A stretch of 64,000 bases of DNA from Moniliella sp. 'wahieum' (taxonomy: Eukaryota > Basidiomycota > Moniliellomycetes > Moniliellales > Moniliellaceae): NCBI GenBank assembly GCA_003971905.1, contig RSEE01000121.1, positions 1 to 64,000 of the forward strand, given 5' to 3'. Of this stretch, positions 35,535-48,480 are shown piece by piece. Made by a program: the position numbers and the translations under genes. Below the pieces are notes generated by a model that was not told where the DNA came from, made no database searches, and saw only the letters and a program-made list of their open reading frames with translations. Position 1 is the stretch's first letter, and each line of letters starts with the position of its first letter.

Positions 35535-38175
35535 AATCGAATGCGCAACGATTACAACGCCACTCGCATCCCAATTGTGAACGCCAGTTTGGGTTTCTGC
35601 AGGGGCAGCTCGGGAGCAAGGCAGAGCTGGGGAGCCAAGGATGGTGAGCCACTTTTGTGATTAACTTGAATTTACATTCCTTTTTGTCTCCTCAAGCTTC
35701 ATAGCGACCTACTAGTGTGGACGCCGACACGTGTCATGTGGCCAGCATACGCGGACCAGAAGAGTTCTTAGGTGGAAGGCGTTGAGGATCTGCTGAACCG
35801 ATAGAAGGCGCTTCTCACTTCACTTGTGACTACTCTGGCACCTCTGTTACTACAATTTCCCCTTCGCGTCTAACAATTCTATCCCACTGTCTAACTACCC
35901 ATGCACACTTTTACATCAGCTGACGCGTGCCACGTTCCAGGCCCCAGCTGACCGGGCCGTAGGCCCGGTGGTCTCCTCCGGTTATGCATTGCCATATGCT
36001 AGTGGTCGTCCAGGCCCAGATATCAGTATGCCTCTTCAAGCGCTTCAAGCTTCGCCTGTGCCGATCCCTCCGAGATCTGAGATTCGGGGATCTGATCCCG
36101 CTGCACGACTGCACGCATCTCAGAACCACATCAGACATGTGATACCACGCACCAGACATTAGATCAGGATCAGAGACCAGCTTCAGCGCGCAAGCAAGGA
36201 AGCAAGCAAGCAAGGAAGCAAGCAAGGAAGCCAGCAATGCGGAGTGTTGAGAAGAAGCGCTAGAGACTAGTGACCTATAGTGACCCTAGTGACCCTAGTG
36301 ACCTCACGCCGATACTATGCGATGGCTTTCCTCTCAGACTGAGATCTCAGATCTCTCAGCGCCAGCCCGCTGCGAGCAGTACGCCGGTCGACTGTTGGGG
36401 GGACTCGACTGGATAGATGTTGCACATCAGACTCACTTGAGAATATTATATTGAAGCTTGATGGCGGCTATTAAGCACTAAGTGCTAATATATAATACCC
36501 GCTACCCCCTGCCACCCCGGCGGCTGAGGACTGCTAGCTACTAGCTACCAGTGAAGCAAGTGACTAGCTAGTGATGGCGGTAGTCGGTAGGGGTAGTCGA
36601 GGTAGTCGGCATAGTCGAGCCGAAAGAACCATTCGGACGTTCGGCTCCAGGTTCGGATATTCGGCGTAATAGACTGACGTATCACATGTATCACATGTCA
36701 CGCGTCATCGATGAGCGGTGATCTGATCGACAATCGGGTCACCAGGGCACGCGTATACGACGTAGGGTTACCGGTTACCTCCTTCCCGCACTGGCACACC
36801 TCCACAAGGTTGACGCCAACGAGTGCGGAGGAGGCACGCAACCCCAACCCACCGGCCATTGCCTGAGCACCGCCGAGGATGGCCGAGGACGCGAGGACCG
36901 TCGAGCTGGTGATGGGGCGTGTGTAGCGTGAAAGTGGGAAAGTGGGAAAGTGGGAAAGTGTGGGAAAGTGGGAAAGTGGGAAAGTGTGGTTGTGACGTAG
37001 AGATCTGACGCAGTGATGTGCGCCAGGTCGGAGCCTCGGGGCATTGTAATGCGCAGAGAGTTCCGTGCGCGCGACCTCCTCTTTCCTGTCGTCTCCTCTC
37101 TCTCCTTCTTCGTGACCACCACCCCCCCCTCTTCGCTCTCCACTCAAACCTTCCTTGCCGCCCTGTCTTCTGGTCTACGCGTAATGGTGAATCTCTCAGT
37201 CTACGATCTCAGACATGCTCCATACCCCGGGTTCGCCAGCGCCGTTAGTCACGAGTGTCAGTCACTAGTCCTAGTCGTGTGCATGAGCTTTTGGTGAACA
37301 TGTCGCTGATGCGTACACTGAGTACTGAGTATATGAGTACCCAGCTGAGTAGTGAGTGTACGAGTCGATGGGATCATGAGATTTGAAATTGATGAGCGGC
37401 ATCGTTCACGCATGACACATCATGCATCGCGATGCATGACGACCACAATTTGTCAACGTGACGCGTGACGCCGCGCAAACGAGGAGTACTACCGGCTGCT
37501 CCTTCGAGAACACTCAGGCCTCAGGCGCAGCGCAAGCGGCCTGTAACCGCGTTTGGCCATCTTGCATGCTCCAGGCGTCCATCGGTTGCATCCGTGCCCA
37601 ACACAACCACCTTCGTCAGGTTGGGGCGCACTCGATGCTGAATATTGAATGTGAATTCGCTCCTTTTCAACGGTTGCGACCCCAGAGGTCCCTTTGGCCT
37701 GAGGCCGGAGGGATTGGGACTGTGCGGGGGCTTGCCATCGAGTATGAAGATGACGCAGATGACAGACGAGGCGATATGCGCCTCCCCGCCGGGACGCAGT
37801 CGAAGGAGGCCGAGGTAGGCTGACCAGAGTTGTTTTAGTCGAAAGAGAGAGGGGAAGAAACCCCTGCAATTTAATATCCTGTGCTTCTGTCCTATGACGA
37901 TTTTATATGCTCCACACATTCCTTGCGTGTGCCGATCCCCACACGCCATCCCACACGCCTCGACAGGCCAGCACCGCCGGCCCTAGCACCTCTACCGGCT
38001 ACCCCACCACCTAACCATCCGTCTCTTCCGTGCTCTTCGGGTCCAGCAGCTGCCCGCCAGACCTGCTGAAGCTGAACGTTGAACACAGTATTGCTGGCCG
38101 CTAGGCTTTGACACTGACCCCAAGAGTCCCCACCAACCTACCCTACCTTGCATCAGAACCGCCTTGGCACTCGCA
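35535..38175. other. Intergenic region with short repeats
   Basis: About 2.6 kb without a recognisable gene. It has CAAGCAAGGAAG repeats (36190-36235), a GAAAGTGG array (36931-36987) and AGTGACC repeats (36270-36305). GTGACGCGTGACG at 37458 matches a motif seen in other spacers of this window. Confidence 0.55.
36931..36987. repeat. GGGAAAGT short tandem repeat
   Basis: Six or seven copies of an approximately 9-bp unit (GGGAAAGTG), alternating with a longer GTGTGG variant, in the spacer upstream of the DUF3712 gene. Confidence 0.85.
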
Positions 38176-41100
38176 ATGCTACCCGCGTCGGACACGGCCC
38201 GGACGACCGCGCACGCGGACACCACGCCGCTCCTCCGCCGCCGTCGGCCCCCGCCCAGGCCACGCGACGGTCCCGACAAAAAATGTATCGGGTCGGCCAC
38301 CCGATTGGGTACTTTGCCGCCCATGGCACGCCGTACCAGAAGAAGTACCTGAGCAAGAAGCTGAGGTTCTGCCTCGTTGTGTTTTTCCCTCCGATTGCCT
38401 TGGTGGCCTTGGTCATCTTGCTTGTGCCTGTCTTATGGGCCATCGGAGACCACACGCTCAGTGTCGTTCAAATGCACATTGAGCAGGCCAACTTGACCTC
38501 GCTTACCAACACTTCGTTTTCCCTCTCGTTATATGGACAGGTACGTTCCCGCTCCAATCGGCTCCCTCTCCTGCATAGGTCGTCGTAGCCGTCGCCACCT
38601 GAGATCTGACCCCAGTTCCACACAGGCCCTCAAGGCTGGCATTTTCCCTGCATCGATCTACTTCCGCACGCCGCTGGATGTGTATTGGATGACGCCTCCT
38701 CCAGAGATGAAAAAGCTACACTTGGGCACCTTCCCTCTAGGACGTGTGAGTGTAGCTAGTGGCCACGGAAAGGTGATCCAGACGACCCACTTTGCTATTG
38801 CCGATGTGGATGGGTTTCAGCAATTTACCGAGTTCCTCCTTACCCAGCCCCGGTTTACCTGGAAGCTCGTGTGCAACACGACGCATATTGAGGGGCTTGA
38901 TGCCCGCATACAAGAACTACAAGTTCCGCAAGTATGTGGACTTTACTGGGTTTGACAATTTTCATCAGGTGCAGCTGCTTGATTTTCAGTTACCCGGGAA
39001 CGACCCTTTGGGTGGCATCACGCTTCAGGCGCTTACGACCTTGGTCAACCCCTCGCCCTTTTCGGTGCAGCTAGGATACCTCGAGTTGGACTTGTACTAC
39101 CAAGGACTGTATATTGGAACGAGCGCCAGTTCTGGTCCGATCAACGTCACCTCGGGCCATAACACGATCCTTCTCGTTGGCCGTCTGCTGCCGCACAACA
39201 CCAACCAGACCGAGCTGGATATGCTTGGTGATCTGTTCACCAAGTATATCAATGGCGACATTGTCCCTGTGGTAGCCAAAGGTGTCTCGACGACGTTGGA
39301 GAGTGGAGAGGGAATTTCCTGGCTCGCTCAGGGGATCAAAGCATTGCGAATCAACGTACCTCTCCAGACCATAACGCCCATTAACCCAATCAAGTCGATT
39401 GAGATTGATGAGTTCAGCATCGCCTTTTCCGAAGCCTCGCCTTGGCAGCTGACCGCTTGGTCCAACAGTCTGAAGGCAATGCTCGGTCTCCCGTTCGGGT
39501 TTCAGCTCAACATTCTTCAGACGCAGGACAGTATCCAGTTGATGTACAACAATTCGATCGTCGGTGTTGTGTCGGGCGCTTATTCCAACTCCTCTCTTTC
39601 CCTCAACGTGGTGAATGCGGGTGCGACCGAGGGAGCGTTGGCGATCACCCTTCCGCCTTCCCCATTGGTGGTAGGGGAAAACCAAACAGCGCAGCATCTC
39701 TGGACGCAATATGAGGATGAGCTTGTTTTTGGCGCCAACACATCTACCCGTCTCGTTGGTACATCCCACGCGTTGACCGACACGCCTGTCGGGCGCATCC
39801 TCCTCTCTCCCATCAAGTTTGACGTTGAATCGGGGCTTACGGGACTACAAGGTCTAAGCAAGTACCCGACTGTTATCAAGTCTGTGAATGTGGTAGGGGG
39901 TACGCAGCAGGCCCTCCAGCTCTCAATTCCAGTAACCATCGTGAACCCCTCGAACCTGAACCTGAGCGCGGGTACGGTGCAATTCCAACTGGTCAACGAA
40001 GTGGTTTTGGGCACGGTAACGATGCCCAACCTACATCTTGATTTGGGCGCAAACAATATCACGGCGCAAGCGGCGTTTGATCCGCGGGTGGGACCCACAG
40101 GGTACCTTACCATCAACCGGTTCCTGTCGGGCCTAGACACGCGGTTGTACATTAACGGGTATGGTAACTCTTCTCCTATTGCTTCGCTCAACCCGTCGCT
40201 GGAGAAGATTCGAATCAACACCATTCTTCCCGGGCTGGCGCGGCCATTGATTGTGCAAGCGCGGCTCCAAGTGCCCGACACTATTGATTTTAACAACATG
40301 ACGAACATCTCGGTCACCATTGCCAACCCCTTCACCGCAGCAATGGACATCAAAACAATTCTGTCGACTCCTGGTATGTATAACTCTTGCAGTGCTGTGC
40401 CGTGCATCGGAACTGAGGAATTGATGGCTGACAATGCACGACTCGGTAGTGTACAGCAACCTGACCCTGGGCACCATCAACACCAACTTATCCACTCCCA
40501 TCCATGCCATTGGGAACGCCAGCACGGTGAGCCAGGAACTCCCGCTGGCGCTCGACGCGCGTCCCAAAACGCTGGTTGGCCTCATCCTGCAACTGGCTCA
40601 GGCGGGTCAAACTTCGCTCGGACCTTGGCCACCATTTCTTCAGAGTATCCTCGACTTGCCTGGAGATGCATCAACCCAAGTGCGAGGCATACCGGGGGGG
40701 GACGAATCGTCCTGTCCTGCGAATGGGGCGTTTGACCTACGAGCGGCCATCCTCCAAGCTGCCAACAAATCGCTTTCTGTCACCGTCCCCCTCGATGTGG
40801 AAGTGAGCATTGAACTCTGTGGGCCTCAATTTTACCCAGGGCCCTGTTCCCGTGCAGACGGACACGTCATTGTTGAATTTGCTCGGTCCGGCGGGGGCTC
40901 CTTTGATCCAGACGATTGTGGATCAGGCGGTCCTGAGTTTTGCCCAGGGTAACATTACCCACATCACCGACGATGGCTTTACAGTGAGCCTGCATGGCGC
41001 GCTGCAGACAAATGCGCCAACCAATGCGTTGATCATGTTCCCCGAGCCACTGGAGATCCGATGGAATGGGGCATTCATTGCTACCATCAGTCTTCCTCCC

Positions 41101-43387
41101 ATTTGCACCATTCCAGGTCAAGGGGTGCCCGATTTGTTCATCACTGGCCAGGTGAATATCACCGACCAAGCTGGCTTCACTACCTTTGCCAAATATATTC
41201 TCCACAGCCAAGAGTTCACCTGGGAGATTGGGAGCCCCCATGTGAATGTCTTGGCTCTGGGGATGACGTTTTCCGAGGTGAATTTGGTGAAGAATGTGAC
41301 GTTCCGAGCGTTCAATGGTCTGCCTGGTGTGGTAACCACTTCCTTTGACATTCCTAGCGAGGGGGAAGAAAACTTGTTCATCTCGGTTAGCACTGATATC
41401 CCTTCGCCTGCAACGTTGGGAATCGAGCTGAATACCGCCAAATTTACTCTCATCTTCCAGGACACCTATCTTGGGGATGCGCAGGTTCAGGGACTTACTC
41501 TGGTTCCTTCGGGAGTAACTCACTCGTTGCTCACAGGGCAGCTGGTGCGGCAACCCACGCCAATAGGGCAGAACAACCTTGGATTGCTCTGCTCCAGGTA
41601 TCTTCAGGGTAACAATACGACCCTGACGGTGCAAGGAGTGGAGGTGGATACTCCGTATCAAAACGGGAGGGTAGGCTGGATATCCGATGCCTTAGCCACG
41701 CTACAGTTCAATGCCACCGTGGTGGGCAAATCGACCGAGGCGATCTATGGCATGCACATGGTGAGCATGGGGGTGAACATAACAGGGGATCCTGCCAACG
41801 TGGCTTACAACATTCCTCTCTCAACCAATCGGACGATTGCTACGTTCGCTAACCCTTTCCACTTCACGTTCGCCCCGTTCCAGGTCAGCATGTCTCTTGA
41901 TATTGTCTTCAACAACATCCCCGCCGCTCGACTCGACTTGCCCATCCTGCCAGTCGTTTCCGAAGTTTCTACGGGCCCAGAGCGGCTTTCCACGTTGGCC
42001 GTATCTTTCCAAGACCAGCTGCTAAAATCGGTGAACAATGAGCAATATAGCGCGTACCTTGCCCAGTGCGGCGACAAAGCCGAATCGGATTTCCGGGTTA
42101 CTGGTGTGGCCAGCGTATGGGCAAACACGCATGTTGGTCCCCTATTAATCTCTAACCTCTCTTTCGACGTACCCTCTTCAATTGCGGGCATCAACTCGTT
42201 CAACCATGCGGCTACCTTGTCGAATGTGAGCCTGACGGGGTCTACGCCCGAGCATCTGCTCGTGCTCATTACTGTGGATTTGTTCAACCCAAGCAACGTG
42301 ACGGTCATAACACGAGACGCCTATCTTCCGGCATTCTACAAGGGTCTCGACGTCGGCCGTGCATATTTCCCCAGCCTCAGCCTCGTTCCCGGTGCCAATC
42401 ACTTACAAATCGCGTTTTACTACGCGCCTGCTAACCCTTCGGACCCTGTTGGACTTGAGCTCCTGCACGAGTATGTGGGACCAATAAACAATGGCACGGG
42501 TGGGAGCGCCATACCTAGCATCACCACCATCGATGTCGGAGGACTACCGAAGGACAATCTTTACCCCGAGACGCCGTACGATTCGATTCTAGAAGCCTTG
42601 CATGGACTTAGCATCCCTTTGCCCCTCCCTGGAGCAGGCGCTCGGTTGGTGCTGGAGCTGGACTTGACCATTCCTGTTTTGCCAGCCTTACTGAACAGCC
42701 AAGGATCGGCCCAACTATTCATTCACAATCCTCTCAAGGCAGGCCTGACGATCGAGCACATTGAATCGGTCGTTTGGAAGGCAGGTTTCGAAGGGGCCGG
42801 CGACCCGTCCCTTGTTCGCGCCAAGGTGAATCAATCCATTACTCCAGCCGTGCATGTGGGCTCTGGCGAAACTAAGATTGTCCCGGTGACGTTTACATTG
42901 ACTGGCGGCTTACTCTTTTCTCTGGACCTACTACTCCAATCCCTCTCCATCGAAGCTACAATCACGATGCAAGTCGATGGAGGATACACTATCCCAGGTC
43001 TTCCCTATACAGAGTGAGCCTCCTTCACCTCTCCTGCTTTTTTTGCACGTTTTTGTATTCGGTACTAACACCTTTGACAGGTATGATATCCACGCCACCT
43101 ACCTAGCCACCGTACTTGACATTCCGATCAACATCACATCAATTGCCGATCTTTTGCCCAACATGCTGGCTGTGCTCACCCCGGAGCAGGTGACCAACTC
43201 CCTACTTCCCACGCTTCAGCAGCTCCCGGCCAACCAGGTGCAGATGATGGCCCAATCGCTTAATACTAACGATCCCATCGTACAGTTCGCATGCAACGCC
43301 GTGCCCATTCTCAAGGGTCTGCCTGAGTGCCAACCGGCGATGGGCCTCCATCTCCGCGACTTACAGAAGATGCTTGATTATTCCTGA
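38176..43387 (+). CDS. Large DUF3712-repeat membrane protein
   Basis: About 1,650-residue type II membrane protein. A basic N terminus (TPLLRRRRPPPRPRDG, KKYLSKKLRF) precedes one membrane helix (FCLVVFFPPIALVALVILLV). The rest is extracellular or lumenal and built from repeated beta-rich DUF3712 units, related to LEA-type folds, with many N-glycosylation sites. Recurrent phrases are VELxxVSVNG-like strands, NPSPFSVQLGYLELDLYYQG, NPSNLNLSAGTVQFQL and NFTQGPVPVQTDTSLLNLLG. Exons end at 38540 (GTACGT), 40373 (GTATGT) and 43013 (GTGAGC); the following exons start at 38626, 40450 and 43081. The last two introns have good branch sites (GCTGAC, TACTAAC). Breaks lie at the A run 38278-38283 (upstream and downstream N termini; start at 38284 is the alternative), near 38905 and near 40808. 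The family's function is unknown; vacuolar or wall lipid-related roles are guesses. Confidence 0.85.
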
Positions 43388-44300
43388 TGAGAGGCGCCGC
43401 ACCTACATTTTCGCCAACTTCCTGACTCGCAATGTGCGCCCGCTCCCGTGCGCCCGCTCCAAGGCCTATACTACCCAATAGGTGTGACGGCTGTACCCTT
43501 TTTTACTCATTCTTTCCCCTCATTCCACCTTCCCCCCGTTGTTTGGCTCTTAAACTTTTTTACCATAACGAGCAGAGACGAAAAATACGATCGGATGCGT
43601 TCTTAGCGTCTGTGGGGTAGTGGCGAGAAGAGCCAGAGTTGATTGACGACTTCTATACCCCAAGTCAGATTCATCCGCCTCACAACTTATCTTCACTTTT
43701 ATTAGTCTGTTAACGAGGGGACCACTGGCGGACCTCCTGGCCGGTGTGGCGGGGCTTCGCCCCAGGCTGTCCTTGTGCTGATGGTGTTCAACCAGTCTTG
43801 AAGCGTAAGGATGGCACACACATTTAGTACACCCCTCCACGTGGATACTGATGTTTTCTGCGGCAGGGAGTCGGACAGGAGGGGTTCAGTCGATATACCT
43901 CGACCATTGGCGCTGTGGTGGCTTCTTCAAGCCCCTCGTCGGTAAACGTTAGAGTAATTTCGATTCAAAGCCCCCAACGCAGAGAGGGAGTAACATGATC
44001 TGCATGATCCTAGGAGGAAGCTTTTTACTTCCAGAGGCATAGTTTACAAGAGCGTGACGCGGACTCAACCTAGGACACTTTAGTGCTGGAATGTGTAGCA
44101 CACAACCCATCAGCACAACACAAATACTAGGCACAGCGCTATAAGCAATGGTAAACCATCATTGTTGAGTCCGGGGAAAGGTTTGATTGTATGAGGAAAG
44201 AGCGGGCAGCAGGAGAAGGCGGGGGCCAAAGGAAGATCATATCAAACAGATGGTACCAAAGAGGCATCGATAATGCGCTACCACACGGGCGATTAAACCC
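43388..44300. other. Convergent 3' intergenic region
   Basis: About 0.9 kb between the stop codons of the convergent DUF3712 and MFS genes, so it should hold two polyadenylation regions. A GC-rich hairpin with GGGGC and GCCCC arms lies near 43749-43764. No gene is seen. Confidence 0.6.
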
Positions 44301-46180
44301 TCACATGGCGTACCTTGATCGCGCACGCAGACGCGGTCCGTACTTCATGAAAACGAAGGGGACAGGAGCCAAGGCAAACACACAGGCGCCAAAGACGCTA
44401 CTTGCCACACGTGGGTTGAGGTTTTCGTACATCTGTGTAGTAAATAGGGGAAATACTCCGCCGACGGCCGAACGGACAACCGTGTTAGCTGCAAGCGCAG
44501 ATGCTGCGACAGGCATGTACGCCTCGACCGAGAACGCAATCAGGCCCACAAAGAGCATCACGATTGCACATCCAATAGGCACACCCGCTGCCAATGGAGC
44601 CCAGTACGAAACGGAGGGATACGAGGTCCAAGCTAGCCAAAAATACCCAATGCCCAATAACGGGCCGCCCCATATGCATGCCTCCAGACGTTGCTCAGGT
44701 AACGGGCCCATCCTGCCCGTTTCTTTAACCACAGCCATCACCTTTTGACGTAACGGGGGTTGAATACCAAAATGTAGATAAACGCGGACGAGAAGACACC
44801 CAGGAGGTAGCCCAAAAATGCCAGGCCTTCTTCGAGGGCGTTCATATGGTGCAACCCTTGGAAAATGACGGGATAGCTGCCGAAGAGACCGTATAGCAGT
44901 CCATACACATAACTTGTGTAAATAACAACAAAGAGCAACATGGGCTCGTGAACGAGCAGTAACAGAGGTTTGAGCAAAGTCTTTTGCAGAATTCGGGCTG
45001 GTTCGATCTTGACCAGTTCAATGGGCGCACGGTAACGATCATCACCGGTTTCCTTGCGTAGCCGCTGGGCTTTACGAGCCAATAGGATGGGTGGGTAGGT
45101 TTCTTTGATGACCACGATGGCCACCAGCCCGACCACGGCCGAGAACATGGTCACAGCCCAAAAGACCCAGCGGAAGTCCACGCCCGAAACATGCACTGCA
45201 CCACTGACGATCGGACCGATCGCTGGGCCAGCGTAGGGAGCAACACAGAAGATAGAAAGGGCTATGCCACGCGTCTGGATGTCCCACACATCGGTAATGA
45301 CGCTCCCGGCATTGGTGAGGGTGCTGAGCCGAATACACCCGCAAGGAAACGAAGCACGATTAAGCTACCGGTATTGGGGGCGAAGGCAGTACCGAGATTG
45401 AAAGCCGTCAAACCAGTCATGGAGACGACCAAGCATGGCCATCGTCCAACAATCTCGCTCACTGGCCCCCAGAACAACGGCCCGGCGGCATAGGATAGTA
45501 CAAAGATGGTGATGCAGAGAATTGCCACTTCTCGAGAAACATGGAAGTGCGCCATAATGTCGGGTGCGATGCCGGAAGGTGAACTAGATGTGAACGTTGA
45601 GCAGAAGACGGTCAATGCGGCAATGATTGTGATGAGCCAACTGAGTGCCAAAAACAGACAAAAGGCAGGTTAGAACGGTCGAGCAATTCAGGATCAAACT
45701 GAGATTTTAACGCAATGACGGGCTTACTTACCGGTAAGAGCGACTCCAGTTCTGTGGGTTTTCTTTCTCGTCATCGCCTTCCCAATGCACGACAATGACA
45801 TCATTCTTTGTCTCAAGCGAGCCCCGAAACGAGCCTTCACCGTTAGAGTTCACAGGAGCAAGTGCAGGCTCCATAGAAATTGCCTCCTTTCCCTCTGGGT
45901 TCTTCGCATGGGGATGACGCTCGCCTCGTGCTGAGCTTGAGGGACTTTCGCGACCTGAGCCTCCAAGGGAGGTGATTGAGGACTGATTGCTTGCCGTCCG
46001 AAGCAGGTCTCTATCAGCCGGGTCCAATCGAGTGTAATCACCGCGGGACAAACCATACTCCATGACCGCAATCTCTTCGTCATATGCGCCGGATTCCACA
46101 GGGGGGTGGGCATGGGCATAGCAGTGCTTGTTCGTGGTCGATGGCGTCTGTTCCTGGTGACAGGACAGGACCAGAAGCAT
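44301..46180 (-). CDS. MFS drug/polyamine:H+ antiporter, DHA1 type; two frame breaks
   Basis: Second DHA1-type exporter, convergent with the DUF3712 gene. Exon 1 is 46180-45732, a hydrophilic cytosolic N terminus ending in the family phrase WEGDDEKENPQNWSRSYR. The intron (donor GTAAGT) leads to exon 2, 45640-44301: WLITIIAALTVFCSTFTSS (helix 1), SREVAILCITIFVLSYAAGP, GPVSEIVGRWPCLVVSM (MFS loop motif), RFLAGVFGSAP, WDIQTRGIALSIFCVAPYAG, FRWVFWAVTMFSAVVGLVAI and KETYPPILLARKAQRLRKET. One base is missing near 45320-45330 (GSATLTNAGS) and one in the A4 run at 44743-44746 (NPRYVKK/VMAVVKETG). With both restored the product is about 597 residues, normal for the family. The start at 46180 is a choice among several methionines. 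Substrate unknown. Confidence 0.88.
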
Positions 46181-48296
46181 GGGCTGGCGTAACCATGAGT
46201 AGGGGCAAGAACGCGACGGGGATGAGAAAAGGTTGCGGTGGGTCGGAAGGAAAAGGCAAAGATGAGGTCGATGACGCGTAATATAAATGGAAAAGGGACG
46301 CACAGGGAAAGCAGAGAAGGGGAATTGGCCACCAACTATTACTTCGTACTACGGCTGCAACACTTGGCATGCCATCGGGCCGAAATATAGTCGGCAGCGG
46401 CCCGAAGACGCCCAAGCCACATATCGCCATATGTATTCACCGTGAAGGTTTGCCACTAGAGGCGAATATCAGCGATGAAGACCGACATTGATACAGGACA
46501 TGAGCCACCCCACTCCCACCCCCCACCCCCGCTGTCGATGAATTCTCGCTCATCTCATCATTAATCATTAGGCCACAGGCCTGACGTCCGTCAAGCCACC
46601 TCTAACCCTGGAAGGCGATGGCACCACCGAGTCGCAGACACTGTTGTTCCTTTTTCTGCTGCCCTCTCTCCTGCTGCGCGCGGAAATCTGTGCGGGATGA
46701 GGTCTGAGGCCTCTCTGAGCCTGTGGGGCCTCAAGACATGTGAAGGCCCTGGAGCCTGAAGCCTGAAGACGCAGTTCGGAGAAGCATCCGCTCCAATAGC
46801 CGAAAAACAGAGAGAACGTGCGAGTCCCGGGCCCAGCCGAGAAGCGCAAGGGCGCCCACGGACGCAGCCGACACACAGCAAACTCGGTGCCCCGAGTTTT
46901 CTTTCTAGGACAGGCGCCGAGTTTGCTGGCAATTACACCGATTTGGCCAAGCAGTTATCCCGTGCCGCCTGAGCATGCACCTTGGCTCATCCAATTTCAA
47001 AAAGCGAGCGCCGCTCCAGCAGTGGCCGAGCAACGCGAAGCACATGTCGAGCCTCTGTCGTCCGCCTCCGTTGGGCGTCGACGTGCGCGCAGGACCACAA
47101 AACCATCGGCTGGCACCGCTTCCATCTCGCCGCGGCGACTCGAGTCGAGCCAGATGCTTGGCACTACGATTGTGGGGGGTGCTGGCACAGAAACGTGTTG
47201 ATCCAGTTGATCATTGAACACATTGAACGTTGATCGATGATCGATGATTTCATCCATCATCGACATCATCCATCATCCATTCTGGGCCCCACCTGTTTCA
47301 TTGGGCCAACAAAAGCCCTCTCAGTCTACTAACAAGAGCAGCCGCAAGCAGAGATCAAGTCAGAGGGGGACTTGGGCTGACGGTTTCGGCAGGATCATAT
47401 ATCATCACGAGGAAGTGCTATCGGATGATATTATTAGTGCCTTCGCAGCCTCGCTTGCTTCTGTTGGGGGGGGGGGCTGGGGTTCCCTTGCACGGCCCTC
47501 GGTGGATCGGTGACGCTCACTTAACCGGGCGGAAGAGTTCCGCTCGCAGGGCGCGCGCGCCCTGCTCGCTTCATCTCCCTTCTCTCCTCCTGTCTCCTTG
47601 CCTTCAGACGTTACCTGAAGACTTATGGCCCACCCCTTTGCCTTCATGCCTATCTGAAGGCTGCTTTGCAACCTCATCCATAGGATCGCGAGTGCTCCCA
47701 AGTCGCACTCTGTAGCAGCTTCGTCTGCTTCGCTCTGTCACTTCTTTGCCAGTGCGATGGGCTTAGACAGGAGGGGGTTACCAAAACAGGGTCAGCCAAC
47801 AGTCAGCATCCTCGATCAGTGGGGATCCTTATCCCACCTTCCATTCTCGTCCCTTCCCACCTTTCTTGTCCAACTCCTGAGGGTTTCCGGCCAACTGATT
47901 GAGTAATGCAGGCAACCTCTAATCTCCACTTAGCTGCCTCATCTTCATCATCCAACCTCGTCTTCCAGCTTTCCATCCGCCCAGTCACGCGAGCCTTCCT
48001 TCAGCGGCATCGATTCGCCCTACCACAGCGTATCGCGTGGGTTCCTTTCACAGCTACGTCCACAGCCGCCCCTCCCAGCTTCAGCCCTGGCAGTCTTTGT
48101 CCTCCACAGCATCTACCCGTCCCTATAACTCCGGAGGCTTCAGACACGTTACTACCCCAAGGCGGCGCATACGCAGCCTTTCCGCGCGTGCGGCCGCCTC
48201 GGCTTCACGCCCAAAGGCTTCTCCTCGGCTCGGATCCATCAAATAGCCCAAACCCGAAACTACCGCAGTCGGCAGTGGCGGCACAACTCTCGGTGT

Positions 48297-48480
48297 GGAT
48301 TGAAGGAACACTGTGCGCGAGTGTGGTCGTTGGTGCCGCAATGGGGGCACCGGCGGTGAGTACGGGTAGGGGGCATTTTAAGGGAGTGGAGGGACGCGTC
48401 GACGCGACTCTGCCATATGCCCGATACTTGGCGCAGCCAGCCCCGTCACGTGCAGGTCGGGGGGCAGTAGGGTTGTTGGC
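48297..48480 (+). repeat. Dispersed subtelomeric repeat, copy B
   Basis: The internal copy of the sequence at 1702-1885, same orientation, about 46.6 kb further from the telomere. The best matched part is 48345-48475. Flanks are not obviously shared, and I see no target-site duplication or terminal repeats. Confidence 0.9.

Noticed and set aside
40803-40839. 37-nt intron (GTGAGC...CCCAG) in the DUF3712 gene instead of a frameshift
   Set aside because: Splicing would remove LNSVGLNFTQ, which looks like the conserved start of a DUF3712 unit. A frame slip keeps it, though a very short intron cannot be fully excluded because a 40-nt one is probable in the NDUFAF3-like gene.
43749-43764. GGGGC/GCCCC hairpin as a transcription terminator
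   Set aside because: Intrinsic hairpin terminators are a bacterial device; in this nuclear fungal context the hairpin has no assignable role.
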